64,000 bases of DNA from NCBI RefSeq assembly GCF_000003195.3, contig NC_012874.2:57523341-57587340 (forward strand). The letters run 5' to 3'. How positions within the stretch are numbered: position 1 is the first letter of the stretch; each line of letters begins with the position of its first letter. Shown piece by piece: positions 1-12,124 of the stretch. The DNA comes from Sorghum bicolor (lineage: Eukaryota; Streptophyta; Magnoliopsida; Poales; Poaceae). The notes under the pieces were generated by a model. The model saw only the letters and a list, made by a program, of their open reading frames with translations. It was not told the origin of the DNA and ran no database searches. The translations under genes were made by a program, and so were the position numbers.

Positions 1-600
1 TGTCAACTATCTTTTAACATCACACAATAGATCCCAATGGTTAAGTTCACAGTGGATGCTCTTCGCAAGATAACCGGATGCTAGACCCCAGCATCTGATC
101 ACTACTAAAGGAGGTTCCAAAACATGTTTTCCATGATCGAACATGTTTGGTGCCTCCGTGCCTGGTGACCCGACATAGCCCTACATCCGATGCTTCCTCA
201 GCTCACACATTCATGCCATGTCACACTAACCAAATGGTGAACAATGTTCACCTAACATCCGGTCGCCTGTGTCCCCTGCTCTCAACAAGTGACTAAACAT
301 GTAGGTCTCTGTGTTCGATACTAAACCCTAATCCACTATCTCTGAGCAACATCTGCCAACACTAACCGGATGCTTGCCCAGCGTCTGGTGCTCTCGACAC
401 CAGTGTCCGATGAGTGTTCCTCGATGTCTAGGAAGTCTCCACTCTTCTTTTCCTCTCAAGATTCATCTCCTTTGCAAAAGTGCTAACACCACCAAGTGTA
501 TCTCCTTGTGCACGTGTCTTAGCATATTTTCACAAATATTTTCAAGGGTTATGTTAGCACACTAGGTTCTAAATGCATGTACATGAACAACGACTCCTAG
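1..600. repeat. CACTA-like subterminal repeat region
   Basis: Short degenerate motifs recur in direct and inverted orientation: accggatgct near 73 and 366, tccgatgctt near 190, acatccggtc near 257, and inverted forms such as ccagcatctga near 88 and ccagcgtctggt near 379. Dense subterminal motif arrays of this sort are typical of plant CACTA (En/Spm) transposon ends. No CACTA terminus or 3-bp target duplication was seen because the region runs off the left edge. No coding sequence was recognised here. Confidence 0.35.
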
Positions 601-620
601 TGGCACTCGATAGTCCACTT

Positions 621-1825
621 AGCCAAAGAATTCCCCTCTTTATAGTATGGCTATCGATCCTAAATGTGATCACACCCTCTATGGTGTTTTGATCACCAAA
701 ACCAAAATCCTATTTATACCTTTGCCTTGATCTCCATAGGATTTTGTTTTTTCTCTTCCTTTTCCATGTTGAGCACTTGATCACTTGTGGTCATCACCAC
801 TACCACCATGATCCTCTAGGCTCCACCACTTGGCATGGGACTATCCTTTAATGTCTATATACTTAGCACTAGGATTACTCCCAATGGTTTATCAATTAGC
901 CAAAACCAAACTAGAGCTTTCACCCTCACTGAGTGCCTCTTTATTAGCGAGCCATGACATCATCCCCATGTCCATCTCTTCATCCTCAATGAGCTAGCAC
1001 AATACCTCCTTGCCTGGTGCAAGCACCATCATCCTCGAGTAGTGGTCAAGCCCCCTCCATGATGTCATGCTTTGCCTTCTTTGTCATTGGTGTACCCTTA
1101 GCACTCAAGCCTCCTCCTTTCTTCGGTTATTATTGTATGAGCTCAGCCTTCATGCCATGGGCTTCACTGCTGTAGGGAAGCAATGCCCCCATCATCCATC
1201 ACTAGCACACCCCTAGTCTAGGTCACTATCTTGATGCTTATCATGGATGTCATTCAGCCATTGGATCTGAGACACTACTAATGCTGGTGAACCACTACTA
1301 CAGAACCTGTCCCTAACCCTAGCGCCATTGTGGCACCTCCTGAATGCAACAACAACGCCCTGGCCACGTGCAACCGACCACAGCTACCTACAGCAAGCCA
1401 CTAGCCAGCCACAACCAAGCCACAACCAAGCTAGAGCAAACCACGACCAAGCTACAATAGGCCACAACATGCCATAGTGTGTTGTAGCTAGCCAAAGCTT
1501 GCTTGGACACACTTGAAAGCCCAAGTTTGGTGGTTTTAGATAATTAATGAAACCCAAAGTACTAACCTCTATGCTAAATATGTGTAGATTAGATGAAGTT
1601 GGTACATGCCAAGTGGTGGAGCTAGAGATGATCATGGTGACAATAGTGCTGATCACAAGGTGATCACGTGCTCAACTTGGAAAGAAGGAAGAGAAAAACA
1701 AACCCTTATGGAGATCAAGATAAAGGTATTACTTAGGGTTTTGGTTTTGGTGATCGAGACATCATAGAGGGTGTAATCACATTTAGGATAGATAACCATA
1801 CTATAAAGAGGGGAATTATTTGGCT
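621..1825. repeat. Foldback element with ~300-bp inverted arms
   Basis: The left arm (621-925) reappears inverted and diverged at 1508-1825. Both arms contain aattcccctctttatagtat and the gatcaccaaaaccaaaa motif, read in opposite directions, and both end in a block around tccaccacttggcatg. The 580-bp centre is low-complexity and contains a run of 'ccacaaccaagc'-like units near 1400-1450. The arms resemble terminal sequence of grass CACTA elements, so this may be two CACTA ends fused head to head. A long-TIR MITE or a Mutator-like foldback is the alternative. No target duplication was identified. Confidence 0.5.
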
Positions 1826-1849
1826 AGAGTGAAAACAGGAAGCTAGAGA

Positions 1850-2340
1850 TACCTCTAGATAGCCCTAGACCTCATCTTCAACTTTGTTGCCACCATTTAT
1901 CCAATTTTCAATCTGCATGATTTTTGTTCGCTTATAGCCCGAACTGAGAAGCTAAGAGTATTGGTTCAAGAAAAAAAGCAAAACATATATAGTTATCGTG
2001 GTTGTATACATGTTAGGTCATTTCAATATATATTTCATAATTAATGGCTTGTACAGAGAAAAACTTCATGCCTTCTCCAATGGCCCTAAATTGGTTGAGA
2101 TTCAACATATCATAATTCAATCTAGTAACATGTAGGTTGCATCAATGTGAAGCTAAGACTTACTCAACTCTATAGAGCTAATATTGACGCCACCATAGCC
2201 TGTTGTACCCATTTAATTTAAGAAATGACAGATTATTTGTGTGAAATAGATCTAATAGCTCAATCCTGCACAGTACAATAACCGCCAGTTAAATACCCCC
2301 AATAGCAAGTTAACTTAAATTCACAAAAATAAACTAATAT
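1850..2340. other. Unassigned sequence
   Basis: Moderately AT-rich sequence with no recognisable coding region, terminal repeat or RNA gene. It lies between the foldback and the spliced minus-strand remnant and may belong to the same DNA transposon. Confidence 0.3.
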
Positions 2341-2358
2341 AAGGTATGTAGGGGTTAC

Positions 2359-2663
2359 TCAGTACTCAAGTTGCTTTCTATTCCACTCGATCCTGCATAG
2401 CTCAATCCTTGCATGGTATTCCCGTTGTTTCTTATTCCTCTCTTCCCTCTTTATAAACTCATCGTCTGCGGTTGATGTTCCTATTTCTGTGATATATATA
2501 GATTAGGTGTCACAATTCTACAAAACAATTTCACAAACCGAGCACTTACAATGGAAAAATGGAATCCACAAACTGACTACGGATGATGGCAAGGAACATA
2601 CCTGAACAAATGATGTTTGATATGTCGCTAAATGCAGTGTGGGTTTCTTGTCTCTCCTTCATA
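2359..2663 (-). pseudogene. Two-exon gene remnant with basic, Arg/Glu-rich C-terminus
   Basis: On the minus strand an open segment ending at 2601 is followed by a good donor (CAG|GTATGT). A 120-bp intron (2481-2600) ends in an acceptor (ATAG|GA), and a terminal exon (2359-2480) ends in TGA. The splice joins the two frames exactly. The terminal exon encodes a highly charged peptide including DDEFIKREERNKKQREY, the preceding one STMKERQETHTAF. This looks like the C-terminal end of a transposon-borne or trihelix/MYB-like gene, but I cannot name the family. No upstream exons were recognised. The clean splice and open frame suggest a real former gene. Confidence 0.4.
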
Positions 2664-3042
2664 GTAGATCATGTAATCTGCCAACTTATAATATATATAC
2701 TAAAATAATTTTTCTAAAAAAATGTTTTATATAGCAAACCTCTATAAAGCTCTACACAAACTAGACAAAGTTTAACATTTAGTAATCAAAATAAATAATT
2801 GTAATAATAGAAAACTCTATAAGACAATTACCAAGTATTAGGCTCTATGGACGAGGCAGCTCAGAGCCTCTATGATAGTTCGCCAGTTTGTAAATTAGCA
2901 CAAGCGTAGGACGCAGACTTGAGAATTAGAGGCCTAGCAGAGATTGGGAGATGACAGAACACAGAACTGTGGAGCGGTGGAGATCGGTTTTATGAGTTTG
3001 ATCAGTGAGCATGGCCCTGTTACTCACCTAACATATGATGAT
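2664..3042. other. Unassigned sequence left of LTR element 1
   Basis: Nothing recognisable. The last five bases (atgat, 3038-3042) form the left member of the presumed target-site duplication of the adjoining LTR retrotransposon. Confidence 0.3.
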
Positions 3043-4662
3043 TGTTGACGGTAGATAAGTACTCTTTTTAACCGTCAACATAGCATGAGAAAGGATTAAA
3101 ATGAGAATACTATCTAGCTATAGGGGTTATCACTAACAGAATTCCACACTTATTGGTGATTGTCTATTTCTACATGGGGTTATCAAAATAAATAAAGGAG
3201 GTCCACATGTTAGATTTACATAGAGAGATTATGTGAAATGTCAACTCAGGAATACTCCAGAAGACTTGGGAAGACACCACCTAAAAGGTGGGGCCCACCT
3301 GCCATAGGGCAGGGGCGGCCGCCCGGCTAGCTGGACCAATGAGGTTGAACCTCGTGGATCCTGCCTCCACCGACTTTGAGGATTAATCTTAAGCGCACGT
3401 TTAAGTTGGTTTGATCCAAGGGCTGTGGTGCTTCCTAGGGGGCTATAAATAAAGACCCTGCCCCCTTGGAAGAGGAGAGAAGAGAAGAGTTCATTATTCT
3501 CTGAGAAGAATTAGATAGAAAGGGGTCCCTCGAATGGATCTGTCTCTATAGGATTCTTAGCCACCATCTCAATTAGGTCTCTATAGTTCTTTAGTATAGC
3601 TACATAGGAATAGATCTAGAAGGAGTCAAGTTAATCTTGGAGTCCGAATCTATCTTTAGTTCTTAGTAAACTCTTATTCTCTTTGTTATATTTATATTAG
3701 TTCTTGCTACTATGAATATGACTTTGATTTATTTGATTATATCGGAATTGACTTTATTATATTTGCTTATGCTCTTAATTATATTATTCTTAGTCTACTT
3801 TGATTATATGCTTAGTGAAGTTAGATTAGAATTATGTTTATGCATAGGATCGTATAGCACTTACTTAATAGACCGATGGGTAAGTGGTAAATATTGTGTA
3901 GGCGTGGTGCCTAGACTGTATTTATCTGCGGATTACCCCTTATAGTTCGGAGCTTGAGATAGATCATGAGAGTGATAGTCTTATTGAGTCCTTTGTATTC
4001 CTTCTCCCAATTATAAGGATTATAGAGCACCATTATTATAGAAAAGTTCTTGCTCTGTTCATGATCTTTCTTGCTAATATCACTATGCATAGATATAACT
4101 TTTTCTAGTGATGATGCTAGGTGTACTTGCACTAATTAAAGTATGCTTTGACAGTATTGTTAGGATACTTATGATTTATTCTTGTAGACTGTCCTAATAC
4201 CATGCTAGTTCTATAGAATTAGAGTAATTTAATTGAGATGATTACCATGCTTGTCTTATGGCTATGAACTCTTATCCTCTGTCACTTATGATTCATATTC
4301 ATATTTATCTTATGTGACACTTACCCTATATGAGAGATAGATAAAGACATGGTTAAGGTCTCCATGATTACATGAAGTGCTCATTGCTCATTATCCATTG
4401 CAAGTCCCTTCCTAGTGGTAAAAATATAAATAACGATACATGAAATACTTCTGGTTAAAATGCTACATCCATATTATCTGTGCGCTTACAGATCTTTTAC
4501 ATATTTATTTATTCCTTGAAAAGCATATAGATTTAATACCAGCACTTCTACATCATGTTAGGGATGACAACCTAGCTTAAGTGATGTTATGTAATTTTGA
4601 CACCATTGCTATGGATAGGTTTAAGAGTCTATATTTAGTGGTTGCGTTAAGAAGTGTCAACA
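3043..4662 (+). repeat. 5' LTR of retrotransposon 1
   Basis: 1620 bp, beginning TGTTGACGG and ending TGTCAACA. A TATA-like ctataaataaag lies near 3451, the likely U3/R promoter. Relative to the other LTR it has lost ~23 bp between two caggggc repeats near 3310. It keeps a ~93-bp block (about 3970-4062) that the 3' LTR has lost between catga repeats. Confidence 0.85.
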
Positions 4663-4672
4663 AGCATTTTTT

Positions 4673-4690
4673 TGGCGCCGTTGCCGAGGA
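4673..4690 (+). other. Primer-binding site, tRNA-Asp type
   Basis: TGGCGCCGTTGCCGAGGA lies 10 bases past the LTR end. It is complementary to the 3' end of plant tRNA-Asp, apart from one likely mismatch (GAGGA for GGGGA). This PBS is usual for Athila-type gypsy elements. Confidence 0.7.
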
Positions 4691-4864
4691 AGGTGAAAGA
4701 ATTAAAGGATAATGAGCATCACTGCATCAACTCATGGATTGAGCACCATCCACCCTTCTCACTCATACAACTTTACCCTTGTCTTTTTGTATATTTTTAT
4801 CATATGCAGGTAATGTATGAACATGATTGATCTCCTAGGAAACTTTGTTGATAATCCATAGACA

Positions 4865-5950
4865 TTGATCAGAAAGACAAAGGCTAGGTTGAGAAGGAAC
4901 CAATCAACATCATCAACATCTCAGCTTACCAATCCTCCTGAGACAGAAGATCAACCTACTCAAAGTTTGACACTAGAGGTTGACGCCATGGCTGACACGT
5001 CACTTCGTGAGTTCTCAGCTCCTATTACGGCCAACATCCATACTGGACAAGCTATGGACAATAATGGGTCATTTGAGCTCAAGCTAGCGCTAATCAACAT
5101 GGTGTAAGCAAGCCAGTTCTGCGGGAAGGCAAATGAAGATGCTAGTGCTCATCTCCAACACTTCCTAGAGATTTGCAACACTTTCACTATCAAGGACGTC
5201 CCTAGAGATGCTATATTACTTTGCCTTTTCCCAATTCTCACTTTTAGGGAAAGCGAAGCAATGGTTCTACGCCAACAAGGAGAAGAATACTATGTGGGCA
5301 CTATATTCCACCAATTTCCTAGCAAAGTTCTTTCCCACATGCAAGACCAATACTCTACGTGGGAAGATATCAAGCTTTGAACAACAACATGATGAGACAG
5401 TCCTAGAAGCTTGGCAATGCTTTCAAGACTACATACTTGAGTGTCCTTATCATGTGATGGAGAATTGGCTGCTCATGCAGATATTCTATCATGGGCTTAG
5501 CAACAACACTCGTGAAACCATGGATGCTGCTGCTGGAGGAGCATTCTTATCACTTACTATCTCTCAAGCCACTGCTCTTGTGGAAAAGAAGGCCTCCAAT
5601 TAAGGTTGGAGCAAAGAAAGAACTCAGACCCACAAGAGAGGTGGAGGAATGCACCAGCTCAAGGAGGTAGACTTGCTAGCTACCAAGATGGATCTGCTGA
5701 TGAAAAGACTTGATGAAAGACCCATTGAAAAGAAGGAAGTCATGCACATTCATTATTCTGGCATGACTTGTGAAGAGTGTGGATAAACTGGGCATACAGG
5801 TACCAACTGTCCAGAGCTAAGGGAGGACGTGAACTACATCATCATCATCAACTACTACTACCGTCCCTAGCAAAATCAAGGCTGGAACCAGCAACAACAG
5901 CCTAACTACTCATGTAACTACTCAGGTAATTACCAAGGTAACAATTGTTA
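4865..5950 (+). pseudogene. gag remnant (retrotransposon capsid, zinc knuckle)
   Basis: The reading continues from 4865 through a stop at 5105 (QFCGKANEDASAHLQHFLEI just after it), shifts frame near 5235, and goes on with KAKQWFYANK, FLAKFFPTCKTN and MDAAAGGAFLSLT to about 5603. These are hallmark blocks of Athila-lineage capsid. A zinc knuckle CX2CX4HX4C follows near 5770 (CEEC, TGHTGTNC), with a TAA inside it. Gln/Asn-rich sequence follows. At least one frameshift and several stops make it non-functional. The apparent first codon at 4865 is TTG, so the true start is uncertain. Confidence 0.75.
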
Positions 5951-6279
5951 CAATAACACTAATCAACCACCTTGAAGAGACTTAGTGCTTAATCAGGGTA
6001 AGATAATGGATAGCCTATCTAAGGAGCTAGCATCTAATGATAAAACATTGGAATCAATTAATACTAGAATGGAAAGTTTTTCAAACACTATCAAGAATCA
6101 ACTTAGCTTTAATAAGATGCTAGAATCTCAGTTACAACAGCTTGCTCCTTTTGCTACCACCAATGATCAAGGTAAGATTCCTAGACAACCAGGAGAATTA
6201 GAAACTGCAAATCTTGTAGACATCTTTAATGCAAGAAGCTACTGGAGTGACCCTCCAAAAGGAACATGGTTAGACTCGT

Positions 6280-6809
6280 CTCTACAAACCAAGAAGGGTG
6301 ATCTAGGGAGACCGGTTATTCCAATCTCCATTGGAAGTACAAACTTCGACGAGGCAATCTGCGACTTCTGTGCAAGCATCAACATCATGCCTAAGGTGAT
6401 CTACCATAAAATCTTCAATTATCCTTTATCACGTACAACCATGTGTTTGCAGCTTGCCGTTTAGTCACTCTGCTACCCCGTGGAAATCATGGAAGAGATC
6501 TGCGTACGAGTAGGCAACTCATATGTTCCTGCAGACTTCACAGTAGTGAACACGGGCATTGAGGAGAGGTCGCCTATGATTCTGAGACAACCATTCTTGA
6601 ACACTACCAGAGCTATCATCTACGCCAGCAATGCCAAGATTACTTTCAACATCAAGGGCAACAGGGAAGCCTTTTCTTTCAAGAACAAGACATTGTCGAT
6701 CCCTACCCAGAAGGAGACAGTCGGCGGTAGAAACAAGAGCAACACCCAAAACAAGGCCAAGACCAAGAACAAGGGCAAACAAAAGGCCCAAAAGACTAAG
6801 ACAACATAG
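6280..6809 (+). pseudogene. Retroviral-type aspartic protease-like domain, copy 1
   Basis: Encodes GRPVIPISIGSTNFDEAICD, then FCASINIMPKVIYHKI, a stop near 6463, then VPADFTVVNTGIEERSPMIL and PFLNTTRAIIY. This is the order of an Athila-type retropepsin: flap-side strand, active-site loop, C-terminal ILGRPFL-like strand. The active-site position reads D-F-C-A where an intact enzyme has D-[LTS]-G-A, so the catalytic glycine is gone. A lysine-rich tail (KTKNKGKQKAQKTKTT) follows. A second copy of the domain lies immediately downstream. Confidence 0.6.
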
Positions 6810-6839
6810 ATGGTCACTACAATCTGCATGGAGTATGAC

Positions 6840-7586
6840 CACCTGCTCAAGTCTCCACATGTGATCAAGAAGGACGATCCAGGTGTCCCGACCATTCTAT
6901 ACTCCATTAACAGATGCTACTTCTACAATACTGTCCGTGACACCAGATTAGGCGTCAACATCATGGCCAAGGTAACATATGAATTCCTATACGGTACTAT
7001 GCCTTTGGACCCTACCTATGCGCAGCAACAGTTGGCAGACCAGTCCTTTCGCTTTGTGGATGGGATAGCCAAAAACGTCCTTGTCCAGATTGAAGACCAC
7101 TAAGTTCCCACCGACTTCTTGGTCGTCGACATGGGAGAGGAATATGATCCACCCATCATCTTAGGAAGACCGTTCCTCAACACTACTAAAACCATCACAT
7201 ACATTGGAACAGCAGAGGTCTATTTCTAATTCCCCTCAGAGAAGGTACGCTTGCATTTCAATAGCAATTATATAATTGAGGAGGATCCCAAGAAGAACAG
7301 GACAAGAAGGAGGCGATGTACCCGCCACCAGAAGAAGAAGAATGTTGTAGATGGATGGGCCGACTATAAAGGAGAGGTTTCAAGATACGAAGATCGATAC
7401 CCTAATGAAGAAGACATCGTCAAGGAAGAAGAACCAGCAGAAGAAGAGATAGTGGTTCCAGACACTCTCTCCTCCAAGTTGCCATCACCTACAAGGCAAG
7501 AATGCAAACCCAAGGTAAATTCAGAATTAGATCCTGCACAGGACACAACACCTGTGGCGCCGTCCGATGCGCCTCTCGATCAGTGA
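6840..7586 (+). pseudogene. Protease-like domain, copy 2, with acidic tail
   Basis: Reads PGVPTILYSINRCYFYNTVR, DTRLGVNIMAKVTYEFLYGT, then after a stop at about 7101 VPTDFLVVDMGEEYDPPIIL and GRPFLNTTKTITY. The arrangement parallels copy 1 (VPADF/VPTDF, PFLNTT in both), so the domain is duplicated. The active site is D-T-R-L-G and so not canonical. From 7251 to 7586 an open frame continues with a basic stretch (RTRRRRCTRHQKKKN) and an acidic region (EDIVKEEEPAEEE). What this tail does is unknown. Confidence 0.55.
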
Positions 7587-9896
7587 GCGAACAAGAAGGT
7601 CATGTTCGGAGGACTTAAAATCATGGAACACTGCGCCAAGAGGTAACTTGGTATTTATTAGCATTTTCCTTTATATTTACTTCTCTTAATTGCATCAGTA
7701 ATTGCATCTTTATTTTCATTGCTGCATTAAAAAAGAAATAAATATGTTTTGCATTGCATAAAATTGCTAAGCCCCATATATTTAATATGTAATGTGATAG
7801 CTCACATACTTATCTACTATGGAGGCACAAAAATAATTTTTAGCATATTTATTTTCCTGTCTGCATACCATAAACATAAAAGCATAAAAATATTTTGATC
7901 CTGTTAAAAGGTAAATGGGTATAAGAAAGTTCTAGACTCCCAAGGCTTAGAGGTTTATTAGTAATGCTTAATAAGTTCCACAAGCTTTGTTGTCTATTTG
8001 AGCTTCACAAACTTTAAAGGATAAAGAAGAATCAACAGGCAGAAGGACGTCTTGTCCCCTGTCGGAGTACTGTCCACATCAGGCAAGTGCTATTTTTGAC
8101 AGCAAGTACCCACAACACTCATGGAGGACCAGTACGCCTTCACTGCGTGTCAGCAATCTCAGCAGACTATGTCAACATCCAGCTTGGGGGAGAGCAACCC
8201 CTGTATACCGAGCTAAGTATCTCTTACTTACTCATTTATCTATCTATTCCTAGTGTGCTATAACAAGATTAAAATATGAATAACCATAGAAACCCAATAA
8301 ATATTTTATCTTTCATAATTAATTTTGCTAGCTATGGAGAGATCTTAATGAATCCGTTAAAATGAACCTCTAGAATAAACTCTTATATGAAGATGATGAA
8401 TAGTTGCTCTACCCTAATTCCTTGCAAGTATCTAGTTTTTAACCTTGTACTCTCCTGAGTTTTAGACACAACTGTTTAGACTTAAGATTCTGGTCTGAGC
8501 CTAAAACTTGTGGGTAGTAAATGCTTGATCTAAGTCTAGGTAGTTGAGGGATATGATATGGGAAGGTCTTGAGCTGCTATCCATCTTGCTCCTAGAGACA
8601 CTAGAGTTCTAGAGAAGTTTCTTTTGAAAATCCTAAATTGCTACATGATGAGTTCCTTTATGACGAGAGTTTAATGTCCTACCATAGCCAAATACTCATG
8701 CTTGCTAGATTAGGAAAACCTCCACTTATATTTCAACCTATAAGCATTGAGGATAGTTAACCTGTGTAGACCCTAAGGAACTAGTCATGCAGTTAAAGTC
8801 AATATTATGTGCTCTCCATCCATTGATCTTAGCTACTTCTGTCCTCAGAAGTATGCAACCACTTATATCGACCACACTCACTATGTGCTACTTCTATTCC
8901 TGGAAGTACCACCCACATATACACACTACACTCTGTGCCATTTCTATCCTAGAGACACGCACCCATGCTGCTCCTACCCTGGGAGTATGCATTTCTTCAT
9001 CCACCCACATACATTCCACATCCACTTAGGAAATATTCTACTCAAAAATATCCATGGCCATTATGTCTTATTCTACTTATCCAATAAAGCTCCAGTTATT
9101 TTAGTTGATACTCCATGTTATTATCAGTGCATTAGAAGGGATGGCTGATCTCTAAAAAAATGAGAAAAGAAAGAAAGAGGACAAAAGTCCCAATGCAAAA
9201 GAAAAGAAAAGAAAGACAGCCAAGTCCTTATTCTTAGACTAGGGAGGTATGTTTCCCCAAGGAGCAAATGTAGAAGTAGATATTCACCATTAGTTATCAC
9301 CCCTCATAATCACTTTCATTCTTATCACTTCACCTCACTCACATGCACATATGACATGATTGTATAATTAGTTTCTCTAGATCTATGGTTTAACTATGCA
9401 ATATATGTAAGTAGGTTTGAATAATCTTTCCCACCTATGAGCTCGACATTAGCCAATTAGAAATAGGGTGAGAGAGAGAAGGCAATTATGCCTTAGTCCT
9501 ACAAATATCATATATTCTGAGAGCAGAGAGAAGGTATACTCACTTGCCTTGGAGAGGATCCAAAAATACCACATATGAGAGACTAGAAAGTGTCATATAA
9601 GGAAACTCTGAGTTTTATTTGAAAATCTTACAAAAACTCTAAAATAAAAGTTGATCAAAGGGTGAGTAGCATAGTGCTCGACTTAACTGTTCTGTCTTTC
9701 AACTGCCGAAGACCTAAGTGATAGCTATAAGCTCCATGGTTAAAGGTAATATGGGTGAGTCTTGAGTCACAATAGTTCACTCAAATCTGGAGGAGAGTCC
9801 TTGTTTGAACGCTTGTGTACTTGTGAGGCGTGAAAGTATTGTAGCAACTCCTGATCCATTACTAAGTCTATCTTTGCTCAGGGATGAGCAAAAGGT
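7587..9896 (+). other. Non-coding interior of retrotransposon 1
   Basis: 2.3 kb between the protease-like tail and the 3' LTR. No reverse transcriptase or integrase motif was found in any frame. It is AT-rich and contains purine-rich runs (for example 9155-9220) and degenerate cacccacatacac-like units near 8900-9020. In an autonomous relative this space would hold pol, so it is either a replacement or a highly decayed remainder. Confidence 0.5.
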
Positions 9897-9911
9897 AAGC
9901 TTGGGGGAGTT
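9897..9911 (+). other. Polypurine tract of retrotransposon 1
   Basis: aagcttgggggagtt directly precedes the 3' LTR, the position where second-strand synthesis is primed. Confidence 0.7.
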
Positions 9912-11454
9912 TGTTGATGGTAGATAAGTACTCTTTTTAACCGTCAACATAGCATGAGAAAGGATTAAAATGAGAATACTATCTAGCTATAGGGGTTATC
10001 ACTAACAGAATTCCACTAGTGATTGTCTATTTCTGTAGGGGGTTATCAAAATAAAAATAAAAGGAGGTTCACATGTCAGATTTACATAGAGAGATCACGT
10101 GAAACGTCAACTCAGGAATACTCTAGAAGACTCCGTAAGGCACCACCTGAAAGGTGGGGCCCACCTGCCGTAGGACAGGGGCAGGCGCCCCACCTTGTCA
10201 GGGGCGGCCGCCCGGCTAGCTGGACCAATGAGGTTGAACCTCGTGGATCCTGCCTCCACCGACTTTGAGGATTAATGTTAAGCGCACATTTAAGTTGGTT
10301 TGATCCAAGGGCTGTGGTGCTTCCTAGGGGGCTATAAATAAAGACGCTGCCCCCTTGGAAGAGGAGAGAAGAGAAGAGCTCATTATTCTCTGAGAAGAAT
10401 TAGATAGAAAGGGGTCCCTCGAATGGATCTGTCTTTATAGGATTCTTAGCCAACATCTCAATTAGATCTCAATAGTTCTTTAGTATAGCTACATAGGAAT
10501 AGATCTAGAAGGAGTCAAGTTAATCTTGGAGTCCGAATCTATCTTTAGTTCTTAGTAAACTCTTATTCTCTTTGTTATATTTATATTAGTTCTTGCTACT
10601 ATGATTATGACTTTGATTTATTTGATTATATCGGAATTCACTTTATTATATTTGCTTATGTTCTTAATTATATTATTCTTAGTCTACTTTGATTATATGC
10701 TTAGTGAAGTTAGATTAGAATTATGTTTATGCATAGGATCGTATAGCACTTACTTAATAGACCGATGGGTAAGTGGTAAATATTGTGTAGGCGTGGTGCC
10801 TAGACTGTATTTATCTGCGATTACCCCTTATAGTTCGGAGCTTGAGATAGATCATGACCTTTCTTGCTAATATCACTATGCATAGATATACCTTTTCTAG
10901 AGATGATGCTAGGTGTACTTGCACTAATTAAAGTATACTTTGACAGTATAGTTAGGATACTTAGGATTTATTCTTGTAGACTATCCTAATACCATGCTAG
11001 TGCTATAGACTTAGAGTAATCTAATTGAGATGATTATCATGTTTATCATATGGCTTTGAACTCTTATCCTCTGTCACTTATTATTCATATTCATATTTAT
11101 CTTATGTGACACTTACCCTGTATGAGAGATAGATAAAGACATGGTTAAGGTCCCTATGATTACATGCAGTGCTCATTGCTCATTATCCATTGCAAGTCCC
11201 TTCCTAGTGGTAAAAATTTAAATAACGATACCTAGAATGCTCCTGATTAAAATGCTACATTGGTATTATTTATGTGCTTGTGGGTGTTTTACATATTTAT
11301 TTATTCCTAGAAAAGCATATAGATTTAATACCAGCACTTTTACATCATGTTAGGGATGACAACCTGGCTTAAGTGATGTTAAGTAATTTTGACGTCGTTG
11401 CTAGGCATAGGTTTAAGAGTCTATATTTAGTGGTTGCATTAAGAAGTGTCAACA
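9912..11454 (+). repeat. 3' LTR of retrotransposon 1
   Basis: 1543 bp direct repeat of the 5' LTR, beginning TGTTGATGG and ending TGTCAACA. It has lost a ~93-bp block near 10857, flanked by catga in the partner. It retains ~23 bp near 10180 that the 5' LTR lacks. Confidence 0.85.
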
Positions 11455-12124
11455 ATGGTCTCCAAGAAAACCACACGGGCAAATGCCTGTGGCCGCTAGA
11501 CGCCCGCACATCTCACCACATGTCTGCTCAACCGCTCACCGTCCTTGTTGCTGCCGATGGGCCACACACCCGAGCTACACTGTCGCTGGATGCTAAGCCT
11601 GGTGCACGGTGGCTGGAGACCTTGGTTGTCGCCCTCTACTTCCGCCCTTGGCTGGCACTATCACCAGTGCCTAGAGCCCTTTGGCAGGCACCGTCGCCTA
11701 GAGACCTAGTCTAGCGTGCCTTCGCTTGGAGCTGCCATCACCTAGAGGTCGCCCAGAGCCGTCGTTGCCTAGAGGTCTCCACATGCACCATCGACTGGAG
11801 CCCTTAGCCGGCATTCATGGAAGGCAGCGTCGTGTGTGGAAGGAGTAAATGGTAGGGAGCTTGAGGAGTTTTTTTCTGATGCGATGCGGATGGATACGAG
11901 GAGTCGTGCGGCATGCGGAAGGCGGTGCGCAGCGTGTGTCGAGCTTGGGAGGGATGAGTGATGATGTCTAATCCAAATAACTTGAACCCTTAGATTTGAG
12001 TGAGTAAGAGAAAGAAGATGCACAAGTGAATTTGGTGCGTCCATATCAAAGGTTTGGCTTTTATGGGTGCAGTAATCTAGGTGTATTTAGTAGAACTAAT
12101 GACTGTGGGGGGTCATTAGGCGAC
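11455..12124. other. Unassigned GC-richer block
   Basis: The block up to about 11960 is noticeably richer in C and G than its surroundings and is made of short tccgcct/ccgtcgcctagag-like units (gtcgcctagag near 11690, catcacctagag near 11734, cgttgcctagag near 11763). This looks like decayed subterminal repeat sequence of a DNA transposon. Open frames here have no recognisable domain. Confidence 0.3.

Larger units (their letters stand above)
3043..11454 (+). mobile_element. LTR retrotransposon 1: Athila-type Ty3/gypsy, non-autonomous
   Basis: Two long direct repeats (3043-4662 and 9912-11454) begin TGTTGA and end TGTCAACA. They enclose 5.25 kb with a primer-binding site next to the left repeat and a purine tract next to the right one, so the element is on the plus strand. 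Flanks are atgat (left) and atggt (right), a 5-bp target duplication with one substitution. The interior holds a decayed gag and two protease-like domains, but I see no reverse transcriptase, RNase H or integrase. It would therefore have depended on a related autonomous element. Gag and protease motifs and the PBS fit the Athila branch. Many stops and frameshifts mark it as old. Confidence 0.85.

Noticed and set aside
1384..1656. Open frame on the minus strand in the foldback centre
   Set aside because: A Trp/Leu/Ala-rich product from the ccacaaccaagc-like repeats, not a protein-like sequence.
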